DNA from: Delphinus delphis | Taxonomy: Eukaryota > Chordata > Mammalia > Artiodactyla > Delphinidae | Length of the DNA stretch: 64,000 nt | NCBI RefSeq assembly: GCF_949987515.2 | Contig: NC_082694.2 | Span: 68,198,080 to 68,262,079, forward strand | Direction: 5' to 3' | Part shown: positions 1-10,619 of the stretch, piece after piece | Layout of the letters: each line of letters starts with the position of its first letter | Numbering within the stretch: the stretch's first letter is position 1 | Made by a program: the position numbers and the translations under genes | Notes under the pieces: model-generated | What the model was told of the DNA's origin: nothing | The model's input: the letters and a program-made list of their open reading frames with translations, nothing else | The model's database searches: none

Positions 1-316
1 AGGAGAGCTGCCCAGTGCAATGAATGGATTCTGAGTCACCTCCCAAGGCAAAGACAACTGGACTTTTTATCCGGAGCTCACTGAAAAGTAATAGGTGTAT
101 CTGGGTATGTGTGTGTGAAGGAGGGCAGGATGCAGTGAACACGGAAGGATACAAGTGGGAAATGATCTTCAAGGAGGAAAAACAGACAACCAGGGCTGGC
201 TGTGAGGAGGCAGGGCAGTGAGAACACGTGAGCGGCTGAGTTTGTGCAGAAGCACTAAAACCCAGGCAGCTATGTTTCTCCTGGGCTGCTGGATTGGGAG
301 GGAGAATGGGGAGTAG

Positions 317-445
317 TCTGAGTCAGGAGGCCTGGATCTGAGGCCCTGGTGGATCACTGAGGACCCGGTTTCCCTGTCTGGAAAGGGGAGTAGTAACACC
401 AAACTCACTGCACTATCATGAGGATTAAATAAGAAGCTGCTTGTA
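317..445 (+). repeat. MIR-family SINE relic
   Basis: The order of recognisable pieces is MIR-like: a segment like '...tttccctgtctggaaaggggagtagtaac' followed by 'atgaggattaaat'. Divergence is high, as expected for this ancient family. Confidence 0.55.
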
Positions 446-467
446 GTCACGGGCTCTAACAGTACAC

Positions 468-648
468 CAGCGGCTCTCAACCCCGGCTGCACGTTAGAAT
501 ATTCGAGGAGCTTTTTAAGAACACCAATGCCGCAGCCAGCCTCACCATTACAGGTCTAAATGCATTGCTTTGGGGTGGGGTTCTGATAAGGTGCTTTAAA
601 AAAATGACTGAGGAGGTTCTAATGTGCAGCCAGGGTTGAGAAACGCTG
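468..648. mobile_element. MER5A-like hAT-Charlie nonautonomous DNA transposon
   Basis: The element has inverted termini. The left end is CAGCGGCTCTCAACCCCGGC and the right end reads as its diverged reverse complement ('cagccagggttgagaaacgctg'), with 'gggtggggttctgataag' in the middle. The length of about 180 bp fits MER5A. I could not find a clear 8-bp target duplication. Confidence 0.8.
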
Positions 649-1894
649 CTCCAAAGAAGCGAAAGGTGGCGTCATCGTCATCACGACCACCGTCGCCACC
701 ATCACCATCCTCAACATGCATCGTCCCTGGAAGTGTCTGTGCACTTACAGTGCAAAAGGGGTGGCCCCAGGGAGAATGCCAGCTTCTCATTCCTGGGAAG
801 CACCCAACATTTTTATTGTTTCTCTTCCCAAGTCCGGTCCTGGGTTTGAAAGACACCCGAGGCATCCAGCAGGATGGTTTAATGTGACCTTCCACTTCTG
901 TGGGGGAACTGTCAGCTTTCCTTTCAGGAAAGCACCCAAGAAATTCATTCCTCCTTCCAAAAAAACAAACAAAAGGGCTCCCATTTCAGGCTGGGAGAGG
1001 GAAGCCAAAAAGCTGAAGCAAAGCTGAGAGACTAAGATCCCTTAGGACTCAGTGGCTGACTCCCAGCCCCTCTCGGGGCCCTCCGGTCCACTCACTCTGT
1101 GATGGCAGGTCCACGGAAGGCCGTGCCCAGCCATCAGCCAGACTCCTTGCAGCAATGGCTTGGTCTAGACAAAACAAGACAGCAATAAAAACAAGGCAGT
1201 AGGTAATGACTGCCTCTGAATTCATGTACAACTTGTTTCAGAGGGAGGTAAAGCCATCTGGAGAACACACTGGCTCTAAACTGCAAGGAAAACACGTCCT
1301 AGCCCCTGAGGGGACGGGGGCTGTGATAAAGAAGGCTTTTGTCTGCAGGTGGAGGCTCTCTGAGACACACACAAGTTTAAGTGAGATCTGACAGATGTGT
1401 CTTGTCTCAACTCCAAAGGTATTTTTCAGAAAGCGACACTGGGGTTGGAGAGGAGAGGAGGGCCTAGGAGTCTGTGAAGCCAGAAGTTAGCCTGGCATTC
1501 TTCTCTGACAACAGACCCAAGAATTAGTCAAATGTCATGCTGGGGAGAAATCACAGCTCTCTACGAACGGGTTAACACTGGACAGAAACCAAGATGGAGT
1601 CTCCCAGCTGCGGGCATTAGGGTGGTTTGATCCCTGATGCAGCACCAGGTGTGTGCTGGGAGTGGGGGGCTACAGGAGGGAACCCAGGACCCTCACTTGA
1701 CTCCCCTGGGGCTCTCCAGCCCCCCGGAAGCTCCTCCTATAGGGACCGAATCGAAGATGCTGGATGGCTGTGTGGTATTCCAGCCTGGCAGAGCCTCCAA
1801 ATGCTTCCTTTCACTGTGTCATCCTGTTGACTTCTGGGTGGGCGAGAATGCCTATAAAAGGACAAACTGCCCCCCACCCCCACCGACCTCCTAG

Positions 1895-2098
1895 AGCATC
1901 TTGGCAAACTTCTGCTGTCAAAGGCCAGATAGTAAATATTTTAGACTCTGGGGGCCATGAGGTCTCTGTTGCAGCTACTCAGCTCGGCCACACTAGCGTG
2001 AGTGCAGCCACAGACGAGATGTAAACTAACAGGCGTGCCTGTGCTCTCTTAAGCCCTATTTACAAAACTACTCGGGCCAGAGTTTGGCAGCCTCTGTC
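1895..2098. repeat. Old interspersed repeat, family not assigned
   Basis: The stretch contains the phrases 'ccagatagtaaatatttta', 'gtctctgttgcagctactca' and 'tttggcagcctctg', which resemble a widely dispersed mammalian repeat. I recognise the pattern but cannot name the family with confidence. Confidence 0.55.
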
Positions 2099-4819
2099 CT
2101 AGAGGATCATTCTCATCTCTCATGCTCAGGTTCGTGGAAAAAGAATAAAGAGAGGAAGTGAGAAAGCAAAAAATCACAACTATTCTTCTAACCCAGGGAG
2201 TGAAGGGATGGACTCTCACTAGACAGGTTGAATCTCCAGAACCTGAAGCCCAAGTTTGAGCCCTTACAAGCCTTGCTGCAGGTCTTTGGGCAGCAGAACC
2301 TCCTTATCCTGAAGCACCCTGAATTTAAGGGAGCTGCGGGGCCGCTCAGCAAGTACGTGTGTCCTCCCACTGCCTATGAGAAAGACAGCTCAGAACACAG
2401 GGCCCCTAGGGCCACCCAACTTCATCAGGTCAGACAGGTCCCTGTAGCCCAGCAGTTGCTAAGTTGGGAAAATGACCTTTCTGAACTCTGCAGGGCCTTG
2501 GATTCAGAAATAAGGGTCACAACCACGGCCTTCTGCAGAAAGGTCCAGGAAGTAGGGTTTGGGTTCCTATTTTCTGCAGACGTGGATGGGGCAGGGCTTA
2601 TCCCAGAAACTCCTGGGCTGGGCAGAAATGGCATTTGAGATGGAAGTCAGAGTTGGTGTGTTGGGCCCATCACCTCAGCCAGGTATTTCTCCATCAGATT
2701 GATTCTTGACTGGGCCACAAAGCACTCGAGCCATGAACCCCATGAATACCTGTGACCTGCCTCAGCAGGCAGAAATGATTATGCATATCTGGGAAGAGAC
2801 TGGGTTCTTTCTCTTAAGAACCCCTTTTTTTAGTTTTCCAGCACAGGAAAAGGAAAATTCCAACATCCCAGGAGACTGGCTTGGGGAAGAGGAGAAGGCA
2901 GGGCAAATGCTGCTTCAAATGCCCCAGAATAACCCTGCTGAGGTCCAGTTTGACTCAAATGCTCTGTATTTTTACCTAACGTGGGGTGTTCTCCAAAGCC
3001 TTCTATATGGAATTCAACCAATTTTCACAGATTCTGCAGTGGACATCACTTTGACCTCTGACCTTTCGTTCCTCTCTGAGGAAAGCCACTTAGCTCACCA
3101 TGGAAATGGTCCTAATAACTCGTGATTTCCCCAAATTTTACAAACACTATCTCAGGTGACCTGCCTCCTGTCAGGTTCACTTGAAAGAATCATGCTATCT
3201 TTCTTCACCTAACTGCCAGGGTGAAGCACAGCAAAGAAGAAAAGAAAAAAGCAAGGAAAATAAGGCGATCAACACAGAGTTTCCACCAGGTTCCCCAGTG
3301 TCTTTCCTCCCAGGGCCCTTCTGGACAGAAATTCCACTCCAAAGCATGAGAGGACTCTCTCCACCATTCTGTGGATCCCTTTTGTACCTCCACCAATCCT
3401 GGGACAGCTCTGCACTCCACGGGAAGGGGATGCCATCTCATCTTCTCTACAACCACAGCAGGTGAGCGTGGCCAAGTCACTGCCACGTGACAGGGTGCGA
3501 GACAGCAGCGGGCAAGAGGAGTCTTACACCTTCCCTCTCCAGCCCAGTGAGTCCAAGAGGGACAGAGTTACCGAATGGAGTTTGGAACAGATATATTTGC
3601 CTCAATCAGGGCAGCTGCCGTCATTTTGAAATGCTGTGGCCATCAAAAGATACCACATACAACACAGATGAGACACATCCATAAAACACGAACTCTTTTT
3701 CTTTCTTTCAACAAACAGACCAGAAAGTTAGCCTCCCGAATTCTCAAAATCAGTACCTTTGCTCCTGTATAACAGAGTGGGGAAATCTAAGGTAGAGGTG
3801 GCAAAGGTGCCTGCTTTTGATGTGCCTTGTCTTGGTGACTGCTGTCCCAGGAAGACTCCGGAGATGAAGACCAACAGGATTCGGGGTCACACCCTGCTTT
3901 GGACCCAGACAGATCACCCAGACCTCATACATCACACTTGGTTCTTTATATGTCAGATCTTTTGATAACTTCCAAATATCAAATTCACCCTCAAAAGACA
4001 AAGATATGTTAGGAGGGAGGGTTTTCAAAAGAATTTGCTGAAGGCAGTCCCAAAGAGGGATGTTGTAAAACCTTTCTCAATCTAATAGCCACAGCATTCA
4101 AATAAGTATTTAGTCTTCTCAAGGAACAACAATGAAGGGGACAACAGTGATTTGGATGCGTAAGTTCGGGTGTGTTTGTAATAAGACAGAAAAGAAAAAA
4201 ACAGAGCCTCCTAACTTTACACTCACCTTGCATAATGAGGCAGGCAGAAATAAAGTAATGGAAATGCACTCAGGAGTTTGGATAGGAAAATTCAACTGCC
4301 ACTCAGACAATACGTGACTGCGGTTTCACCCCATTCACTTTGATGAAACAGTGACACTGACTTCCACCATCAAGAATCAGCGGAACAGACAAATTCCTGG
4401 GATAACATTTCGTTTGATCCTAATCTACAACATCTGTGAGATCAAGGCAAAAAAAAAAAAGGCACCAGACCCTTAATATACACCTCCCACCTTCCCACCA
4501 ATTCTGAAGACCACCTCCCCAAATAAAATTCCCAATGTCCTAATACAAACAATATCAAGAAAACAAGCCTTGGGAATTTGAAGACATTGTGCTGACAGAT
4601 GTCAAAATAGGGAAAGGAAAAAAGCACTCCCTTTTCAGCTACGTTGAAAAGAAACTGCATTTCAAAGTCAAGCAGCTCCTAGTTATCGACTGTTAAATAT
4701 ACGGCATTTATTTGTCCTGGATTAAAAAGAAAAAAATCCTAAGAATTCCGAAAACTCACCAGGTTAACACTGTCTGGGGCTGGAAAAATACATTCCCCAG
4801 ATAGTTCTTCTAAGAACGT

Positions 4820-4834
4820 CCCGTAGGGGGCACT
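4820..4834 (+). promoter_or_regulatory. Strong CTCF-like motif in FOSL2 intron 1
   Basis: CCCGTAGGGGGCACT matches the CTCF core CCASYAGRKGGCRSY at 14 of 15 positions. The only mismatch is C for A at the third base. The site lies about 3.3 kb into the intron and 116 bp before a long GT tract. Occupancy cannot be told from sequence. Confidence 0.6.
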
Positions 4835-4945
4835 AGAGAGGTATGATTGGGGCTGACTTGGGAATCACAGTCATTTCTGGTAAAAGTTCTTTGATGTGAG
4901 GAATGTCCCAGCCTGGGTACAGTTGGCAAAAGTTCACTCTGGGGA

Positions 4946-5075
<130 letters not shown>

Positions 5076-5283
5076 TTGGAAAAGGATGGTTGCCAAAGAA
5101 GAGAGCTAGTCTGGTATTCCTTGAACTGTCCCCCTTGATTTATTTTCACAAGTTATCTGAGGAACAGACAAATGGCAGCCTTGGAAAAGTTCTGGGTCTT
5201 GTTTTTGTTTTGTTTTTCATTAAAAGGGGGCCCAGCTGATGAAAACAAGTTATGAAATGACCTATGTTTGTGTAACTGGCTGA

Positions 5284-5293
5284 ATTGCGTAAT
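5284..5293. promoter_or_regulatory. Perfect C/EBP consensus site in intron 1
   Basis: ATTGCGTAAT matches the C/EBP consensus RTTGCGYAAY exactly. It sits in a non-repetitive block (about 5230-5520) that also contains 'gatgaaa' and a GGAAATATTTTCC motif at 5498-5510 with ETS/NFAT-like cores. The block is a candidate intronic enhancer. Confidence 0.45.
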
Positions 5294-6006
5294 GCTCAAG
5301 GCCTGAAACGGTTTAAGAGTCGTGCAGCCAGGCAGGGCATATATCTGGTAGGTGTTTTCCTAGGAAAGTTAGGAGAGAGAAAGAAAACAACAACAACAAT
5401 AAAAAGAAAAAGCCAGGAGGGGGAGGTGTGTGCAACTATTAGTGACAAATCAAATCACCAATGACCAGCCTCTGAGATTAAAACTATAACTGGAACAGGA
5501 AATATTTTCCATGCTTCAAGTTCCTGCCATATACAAGAACAGAGGTTTCAACAGAGTTATCTGCCCCCCACCACCTTCCCCAAGTCACTGAAACTCATGG
5601 CCATGTGTTAAGATCAAGCTTTATGAAGTGAGAGAGGAGAGGAATGTTCTAGGTTGAGTAAACAGCAACAAACTTCTCAGGAATATCAGACCCCACAAAC
5701 AAAGAGAGCAGAGAAAAATAATATTCACTTGCCCAGGGTGAAACCAGAGAATGCTCTTACACTGATTGGTCCGCTGAGATGCCACAAAAGGAAGAAGGAC
5801 CATCACTAACTGTCAGGAAAGTCTCCCCGTAAAGGAAGCTGAGAGAAATAAAGTGACTACAGGTTTTATCTGGTATGCAATAAAGTTACCTCGAGCCAGA
5901 GCGGGGTCACAGACTTGGGAAGTAACAAAAGCGTCTCGCGTCAGTCCTTAAGACCACAGAACAGCTCTGCTCAAAGTCACAGAGATGAGAGAAAAAAACC
6001 CTGCCT

Positions 6007-6025
6007 CCCTCCCCCACCCCCTCCC
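6007..6025 (-). other. G-quadruplex-capable tract in FOSL2 sense strand
   Basis: On the plus strand there are four C runs (3, 5, 5 and 3 bases) separated by single bases. The minus strand, which is the FOSL2 sense strand, therefore has four G runs with 1-nt loops inside the intron. Confidence 0.6.
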
Positions 6026-8026
6026 TCAGGGGTGGATAGGCTGAGAAACTTGTCCAAAGCTACAATACCTTGCCAATCCCTCTGGTTTGAAAGGCGCCTC
6101 ACTCAAGCTGCTGGGCCGAATGGGCAGGCGTATATGCAAGAACCCCGTGCACCAGTTATTACTAATTGCAAAATCCTCATGTGTTACAGCATGCTAGGAA
6201 TTAGCCAACAGCTGCTTTTTGCTTCGGTAATGAGGCCCCATTACACTCTGCTGGACTGAGTTCTTTTCCTTCTTCCTAGCACTGGTTTCCTGTCTGATTT
6301 TCTTCCAAAACAGGGAATTGCCTCCGCTCACATCCTGGGCTCAAAGCCCTAGTGACACAGATTATTCAGTTGGGGCACTGATGTCCGGTCTGACTTCCCA
6401 TCTAGGCCCCAGGGTCTGAGAAAAGCCAGGAGGCGAGGTTGTAACATTTCAGTGATGAGTGCCACAGAAACGGCAGCCAAAGGAGCAGATGAGAAATCAA
6501 AAGATCCCTTCCTGGTTCGGAGAGGCAGAGAGGGACTTTTTGGGGGCTGTTGAACCGGAGAATGAGGGAATGGGTTATAAATGACTCTGACCCATTGCCT
6601 AACGATAGCTGGATTCAACACAAACCACCAATGGGGCTGCAAAGCAAACAAAATCAAACACTTTGGAACAAAATTGGAAACTCATCACCTTGGTACCCGT
6701 CATTAGGGGTGCACTGGCTGCACCCTCAGTGCACAGACTAGGCTCTCTACAGTGGTGCTTATGGGGACACCAGGGCAGGAAGAGGGAAGACACAGAAAAG
6801 CCGTTTTGAGGACTCACCAGGTACGGGGAGCCACTCTGGAATAAGATACCCCTCCTCAGTTACCAAAGAGCACCGTGTCTCCATTTTATTCTCCATCAGG
6901 GTCCCTCCTCCCTGGAAGCCCACCCCAACCCCTTCTGGTTGGCTGGCGGATAGAGGCCAAGGCCACTGCCTTACCAGAGCAACTCTTGCTGCAGCCAGTT
7001 TGGCTACAGACTCTGCAGATCCTGACTGAGGCGGGTTTCAGGTTCTAGCGGCCTTGTTTGTTAAGCCAGCTCCCTCACAAGCCTCGGGGTGGGGGGGTGG
7101 CTGCTGCCGAGGACAGGCACCCCACCAGCACCACCAACCCAGCAGCACCCTCCTGGTATTTATTTATTCTGGTATTTATAGACAGATCGCACGCACAATC
7201 CCTCCAGTGCAAACCAGTCCGCCTGCTTTAGAAACAAGTTGTTTTTCGGCTTCCAGAACCACTCAGGAGCCCAAGCGAGGTCTCTCCACCCTCCCCGCCC
7301 CCCTTCTCTCTGCAGGCGTCCTTGCCCCAAGGTACTCCCAGACCCACAAGGCGCCCCTTCTGGTGGCAGTGCAGACTCCTTCTCCGACCCTAACAGGAGA
7401 TGGATGGGCGCCGGGCACCTAGGCGCAGCCGAGCCAATCAAGGCTGACCTCCTCCTTCCTTCCTGACCTTCGCACCTGATTCCCAGAGCGCCAACCCGCA
7501 CCCACTCCGGATTACTTGAAGGAGCCCAACCATGTTTCCGAGTCCCCAACATTTTTCAGAAATTAAGACCGATGGGGGCCGGGAAAGAGAAGGAGAGGGA
7601 TTTTCTCAAGAATAAGGTCCCGAGATGTAGGGAGGGGCCCGTGGGTGCAAAGATTTTTTTTTTTTGTCCACCACGGAAAGAGAGGAGAATGGAGGTGGAT
7701 TCCTGGAAGAGGAGGTACAGGCTCCTGGGAAAGGGACCTGCAATTCCAGGAGCTGGTCTGGATAAGATGTAGTGTGAAGGATAGGGTTTGCTGGCTGCTC
7801 CAGCCCGCTCGCCGCTCCAGTTTAAAAAAAAAAGTGTTGGCGTTGGGTAGAGGGGATGAAAGGAGGTGTGGGCAGGACAAGACGAAAATCCAGAACTTAC
7901 AATGGTGGCCCGTAGGAATTTTCTCGCCAAACCAAGAAACGGAAAAGAAAGCAAGAGAGGCAGTGGCGGCGAGAGGAAGGCGGGTATCCGCCCGCGCCGC
8001 CAGGTGCACCCGGGCCCCGCACCTAC

Positions 8027-8128
8027 CTGCTGGCCGCCGCCGCCACTGGAGTAGGACTCGGCGTGCGCAGGAGAGCCGCTGCTGCCCCGGGATGAGGTAT
8101 CAAAGTTCCCGGGATAATCTTGGTACAT
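8027..8128 (-). CDS. FOSL2: FOSL2 (FRA-2) coding exon 1, residues 1-34
   Basis: Read on the minus strand from 8128, this segment encodes 34 residues. They begin [15 protein letters not shown], continue through a Ser/Gly-rich stretch, and end SSGGGGQQ, which I recognise as the N terminus of FOS-like antigen 2. The exon ends at 8027 in CCAGCAG followed by the intron start GTAGGT (8026-8021), a near-consensus donor in phase 0. The ATG has A at -3 but T at +4. The frame is open upstream back to a TGA next to 8479, but it holds no in-frame ATG, so 8128 is the natural start. FOSL2 is a nuclear bZIP protein that dimerises with JUN proteins to form AP-1 on TGA(G/C)TCA sites. Exon 1 carries only the N-terminal region. 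The basic region, leucine zipper and C-terminal part are encoded by exons beyond the left edge. The identification is firm; the remainder of the gene is not visible. Confidence 0.96.
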
Positions 8129-8347
8129 GATCCGCGGTGGGGGCCCGAGAGGAAACAGGGTGTTTTTCTTCCCCCGCCCTCGCCGAGGCCGCGCACCGGC
8201 TGCTGAACGCTGGCTCCCTGCGGGCCGCGCCTCGGGCTCTAGTCTTCGCTCCCGGGCTTCTGCCCCTCGGCGGCGACACCCCGGGAACAGTGCCCCCCGA
8301 GCGCCGAGCGCTGCACTTCTTTCCTGCTCTACGAGCGCTGCGGGTCC

Positions 8348-8383
8348 GGCTGTCCACCCGGTCCCGGCTGTCCACCCGGTCCC
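8348..8383. repeat. 18-bp perfect tandem duplication in the FOSL2 leader
   Basis: The unit GGCTGTCCACCCGGTCCC occurs twice head to tail (8348-8365 and 8366-8383). It lies 220-256 bp upstream of the FOSL2 ATG, probably in the 5' UTR, where it duplicates a GC-rich segment. Confidence 0.9.
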
Positions 8384-8935
8384 TCCCACTAAAAAGTCCG
8401 CGCGTCCCTCTGTCCCTCCCCTGCGCGCGCCCTCCTGCCCCCGCGCGCAACCGGAGCTCAGCCCGGACCGCCGGCTCAATCAAAAATTGGAAAGTAAAAA
8501 AGAATAGGAGCCCGGCGAGTCAAGCCTGCCAGGTCTGGGGACCCCCGATTTCAGGCAGGGCAAAAAAAGGCGAAAAGAAAGGCTGCCCGCTTGGAGAAAC
8601 TTCTATTTCCTCCTTTTAGAAAAGGAGCTGAGAATAAACTTCCTGTGGCCGACTCGCCGCCGGAGTTTCGAGCGGTTCGGACACTTGACTAGAAGAAGGC
8701 AGCCTGCGCTCGGCCCGCGGCCGGTGGGGTTCCAGTTGAGCCGGCGCGGAGAGGGACGCGGCTCCGCTCCCCGTGCCACAGCTGCGGCGCCCGGACCTGC
8801 ACCCCTTCCCCGGCGCCCGCTCCCGGACGGGCCCGTGTCGCCCGTCCGCGCCTCTCTCACTCCCTCTCTCTGTCCCCGCCGAACGCCGTTCGCTTGCTCG
8901 CTGGTTTGCTCGGAGCCCCAGCGCTCTGCCCGAGA

Positions 8936-8942
8936 TGAGTCA
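8936..8942. promoter_or_regulatory. AP-1 (TRE) site in FOSL2 upstream region
   Basis: TGAGTCA, a perfect AP-1 element, sits about 810 bp upstream of the FOSL2 ATG within the CpG island. AP-1 control of FOS-family promoters is established biology, so an autoregulatory role is plausible but is not shown by sequence alone. Confidence 0.6.
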
Positions 8943-9278
8943 CTACAATGGCACGAGTTCAACTCCACACTCTTTATTCTCCAGCCCCTGTACCTCACGT
9001 CAACCCCAGACTCCACCTTGCAGGGAGGAGCGCGCGGGGAGGCGGAGGGAGAAGGCCGAGGAGGAGGAGGAGGAGGAGGAAGAGGCGCGGGAGGAGGCGG
9101 GCGCAGCGCCACCCTCCCTGCCCCGGCTCCCGGCCGCGCTGACGCCAGCCGCACACCCAGCGCTAGGAAGGAAGGGGGTGGCGGGTGTGGGAGCGGACCG
9201 CTGGCGCGGTTTGGGGGAGCCGAGGCTCCTGGCCCTTCCCCCCACAGCCCACCCCCGGCCCCGCGCCCTTGGTCTGCT

Positions 9279-9286
9279 CCATTGGC
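9279..9286 (-). promoter_or_regulatory. CCAAT box in FOSL2 sense orientation
   Basis: On the minus strand this reads GCCAATGG, matching the NF-Y core with good flanks. It lies about 1.15 kb upstream of the start codon. NF-Y boxes are usually within 100 bp of a start site, so this could place a distal FOSL2 start near 9.2 kb. That placement is inference. Confidence 0.45.
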
Positions 9287-9780
9287 GCATGTTGCCAAAG
9301 ATGGTCATTTGCGTTAGAGGACGCGAGTGCGGGTTCCCTTGCTTTCGGGTGACGTGGAGGGAGAGGGATTCCCTCGCCGGCTCCCTAGCACGCCACGGCC
9401 TCCCCCCCTTCCACCACCCTGGGAAGGGGCGCGGGGCGGGGCCCCCGAGAGCGGCCGCAGGGGCCTCGGCGCCGGGTTTTAGAAAATAATCACAGTCCCG
9501 AAGAGCGAGACGGGCGGTTCGGTGCGGCGCCACCGCGAGGCTGGGAGCCGGGCGCGCAGAGCCGCTCGCAGGGAGGGCGCGGCCGCGCATGGTCGTCGGC
9601 GTCCTCCGCGGCGCCGCCTGAAGCAGCGGGCGCCCTGGGCGCGCTGGGTATCCGCACCTCCCTGAGGCCGGGCCTTGCCGGGGCGAGGCGCCGCCGGGCG
9701 GGGCCGGCCTGCCTATTTTCCCCTCCGTGGCTGGCTGCCCACTGCTTCCCGCCCCTTCCCCCCCACCCGCCCCGTTTTTT

Positions 9781-9930
9781 CGGCCCTGAAATTAATTTGT
9801 TAGGAGTAGCCTTGAAGACGAAATTAAACAGTCAAGACATTCAGGCCGCCCTCTACGCTGGGCAATTAGGACGCATCTAATAGGAGTAATCGGGCATTAT
9901 AAGCAACCTTGACTGTTACGAATTTGGAAG
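9781..9930. promoter_or_regulatory. Candidate conserved noncoding element upstream of FOSL2
   Basis: An abrupt AT-rich island lies between GC-rich blocks. It is packed with homeodomain-like cores (ATTAATTTG, AAATTAAA, CAATTAGG, CATCTAAT). It also carries a direct repeat TAGGAGTA (9801-9808 and 9881-9888) and an inverted repeat AACAGTCAAG / CTTGACTGTT (about 9826-9836 and 9908-9917). It resembles no repeat family I know. The composition and motif density look like a developmental enhancer; conservation is untested. Confidence 0.5.
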
Positions 9931-10062
9931 AAAAAAAAAAGGGAAGAGGGAGGCCCGGGAGAGGGTGTGCCCCAACGTTGTCTTCAGCTGTTTTGGAGCG
10001 AAGTTCAGGCAGTAGGTAGTGCGGATTCCTAGGTTCTCCCGCCTCGCTGGGCGGGGTGCGGG

Positions 10063-10245
10063 GTAAAGAGCACAGGCCCTGGAGTATGAACGCCAGGCTG
10101 TGCTGTTTACGAGCTGTGAGACTTTGGGCGACTCCCTTAACCTCTCTGGGCTTCAGTTTCTACCTATCAAACGAAGGGGTTGAGACATGACCTTCTAAGG
10201 CCCTTGTCAGCTCTGGGACTTCAATCCTTCTGCAGAGATGATCCG
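10063..10245 (+). repeat. MIR SINE relic
   Basis: The sequence follows the MIR core: 'gtaaagagcacaggccctgg', 'cgagctgtgagactttggg', 'ttaacctctctgggcttcag'. It lies between the AT-rich block and the TATA block upstream of FOSL2. Confidence 0.8.
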
Positions 10246-10267
10246 GAGGAGCACTGTACTAGGAGTC

Positions 10268-10402
10268 AAGGAATTTGGGTTCTGGTCCAGGCTCTGCCTT
10301 AGTCTCGCTTTACCCAACTCTTACGTGTACCATCTGTACCCCCACAGGGTCCTTGTGAGGACCCAACGGGAAGATGTGTGAAGCCTTATGCACTGTAACA
10401 CA
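10268..10402 (+). repeat. Second, partial MIR-like relic
   Basis: 'ttctggtccaggctctgcc' followed by 'gtccttgtgaggacccaacg' and 'tatgcactgtaacac' follow the MIR order but are badly diverged. It immediately follows another MIR in the same orientation. Confidence 0.5.
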
Positions 10403-10489
10403 TCACGGTTTCGGTCCTCAGTTTCCTTATCTTTAAAGTGGGGGTGTTGCTAAGAAAGAAAAATAGAGCCGGGAACTCAAAGCTTTCCC

Positions 10490-10610
10490 GGGGCTCTATA
10501 TAAAGCGCTGGCGTTTCCGGGACGGCTGGCGGCATCTGGCCGCCCCAATGGCCCCAAGATACGGTAATCCCAAACAATACTCGGGGTCATTGTTTACATC
10601 TATAAAACAC
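10490..10610 (+). promoter_or_regulatory. TATA-containing motif block at the edge of a second CpG island
   Basis: A consensus TATATAAA lies at 10497-10504. An inverted CCAAT-like 'ccccaatgg' follows near 10542. Further on are CAAACAAT (10571-10578), the forkhead core TGTTTAC (10591-10597) and TATAAAA (10601-10607). The block borders CpG-rich sequence beginning about 10.62 kb. The strong TATA faces away from FOSL2, which would suit a divergent noncoding transcript, but no transcript can be read from the sequence. Confidence 0.4.
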
Positions 10611-10619
10611 ATTCTGTCC

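Larger units (their letters stand above)
8129..9720 (-). promoter_or_regulatory. FOSL2: FOSL2 5' leader and promoter CpG island
   Basis: The stretch is very GC- and CpG-rich (the island also covers exon 1 and extends to about 7.95 kb). It lies directly upstream of the FOSL2 start codon in the minus orientation. The transcription start cannot be fixed from sequence. A sense-strand CCAAT box (9281-9285), an AP-1 element (8936-8942), GGA-repeat tracts near 9057-9095 and GC boxes are present. There is no clear TATA box at a sensible distance. No minus-strand ATG occurs from 8129 to about 9279, so any leader within this span is free of upstream AUG codons. A long open frame precedes the start codon but opens only on non-ATG codons. 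The promoter role is inferred from position and composition. Confidence 0.8.

Noticed and set aside
1853..1860. TATAAAAG box in FOSL2 intron 1
   Set aside because: An isolated perfect match in an intron with no CpG island, initiator or downstream exon.
7556..8479. 307-codon minus-strand frame containing the FOSL2 N terminus
   Set aside because: Only the 34 codons at 8128-8027 are exon. The rest reads through the splice donor into intron and upstream into the leader from a TTG codon.
8603..9590. Several 200-240-codon frames in the FOSL2 CpG island
   Set aside because: Low stop frequency in GC-rich DNA explains them. Gly/Ala/Pro/Arg-rich translations with no domain, present on both strands at once.
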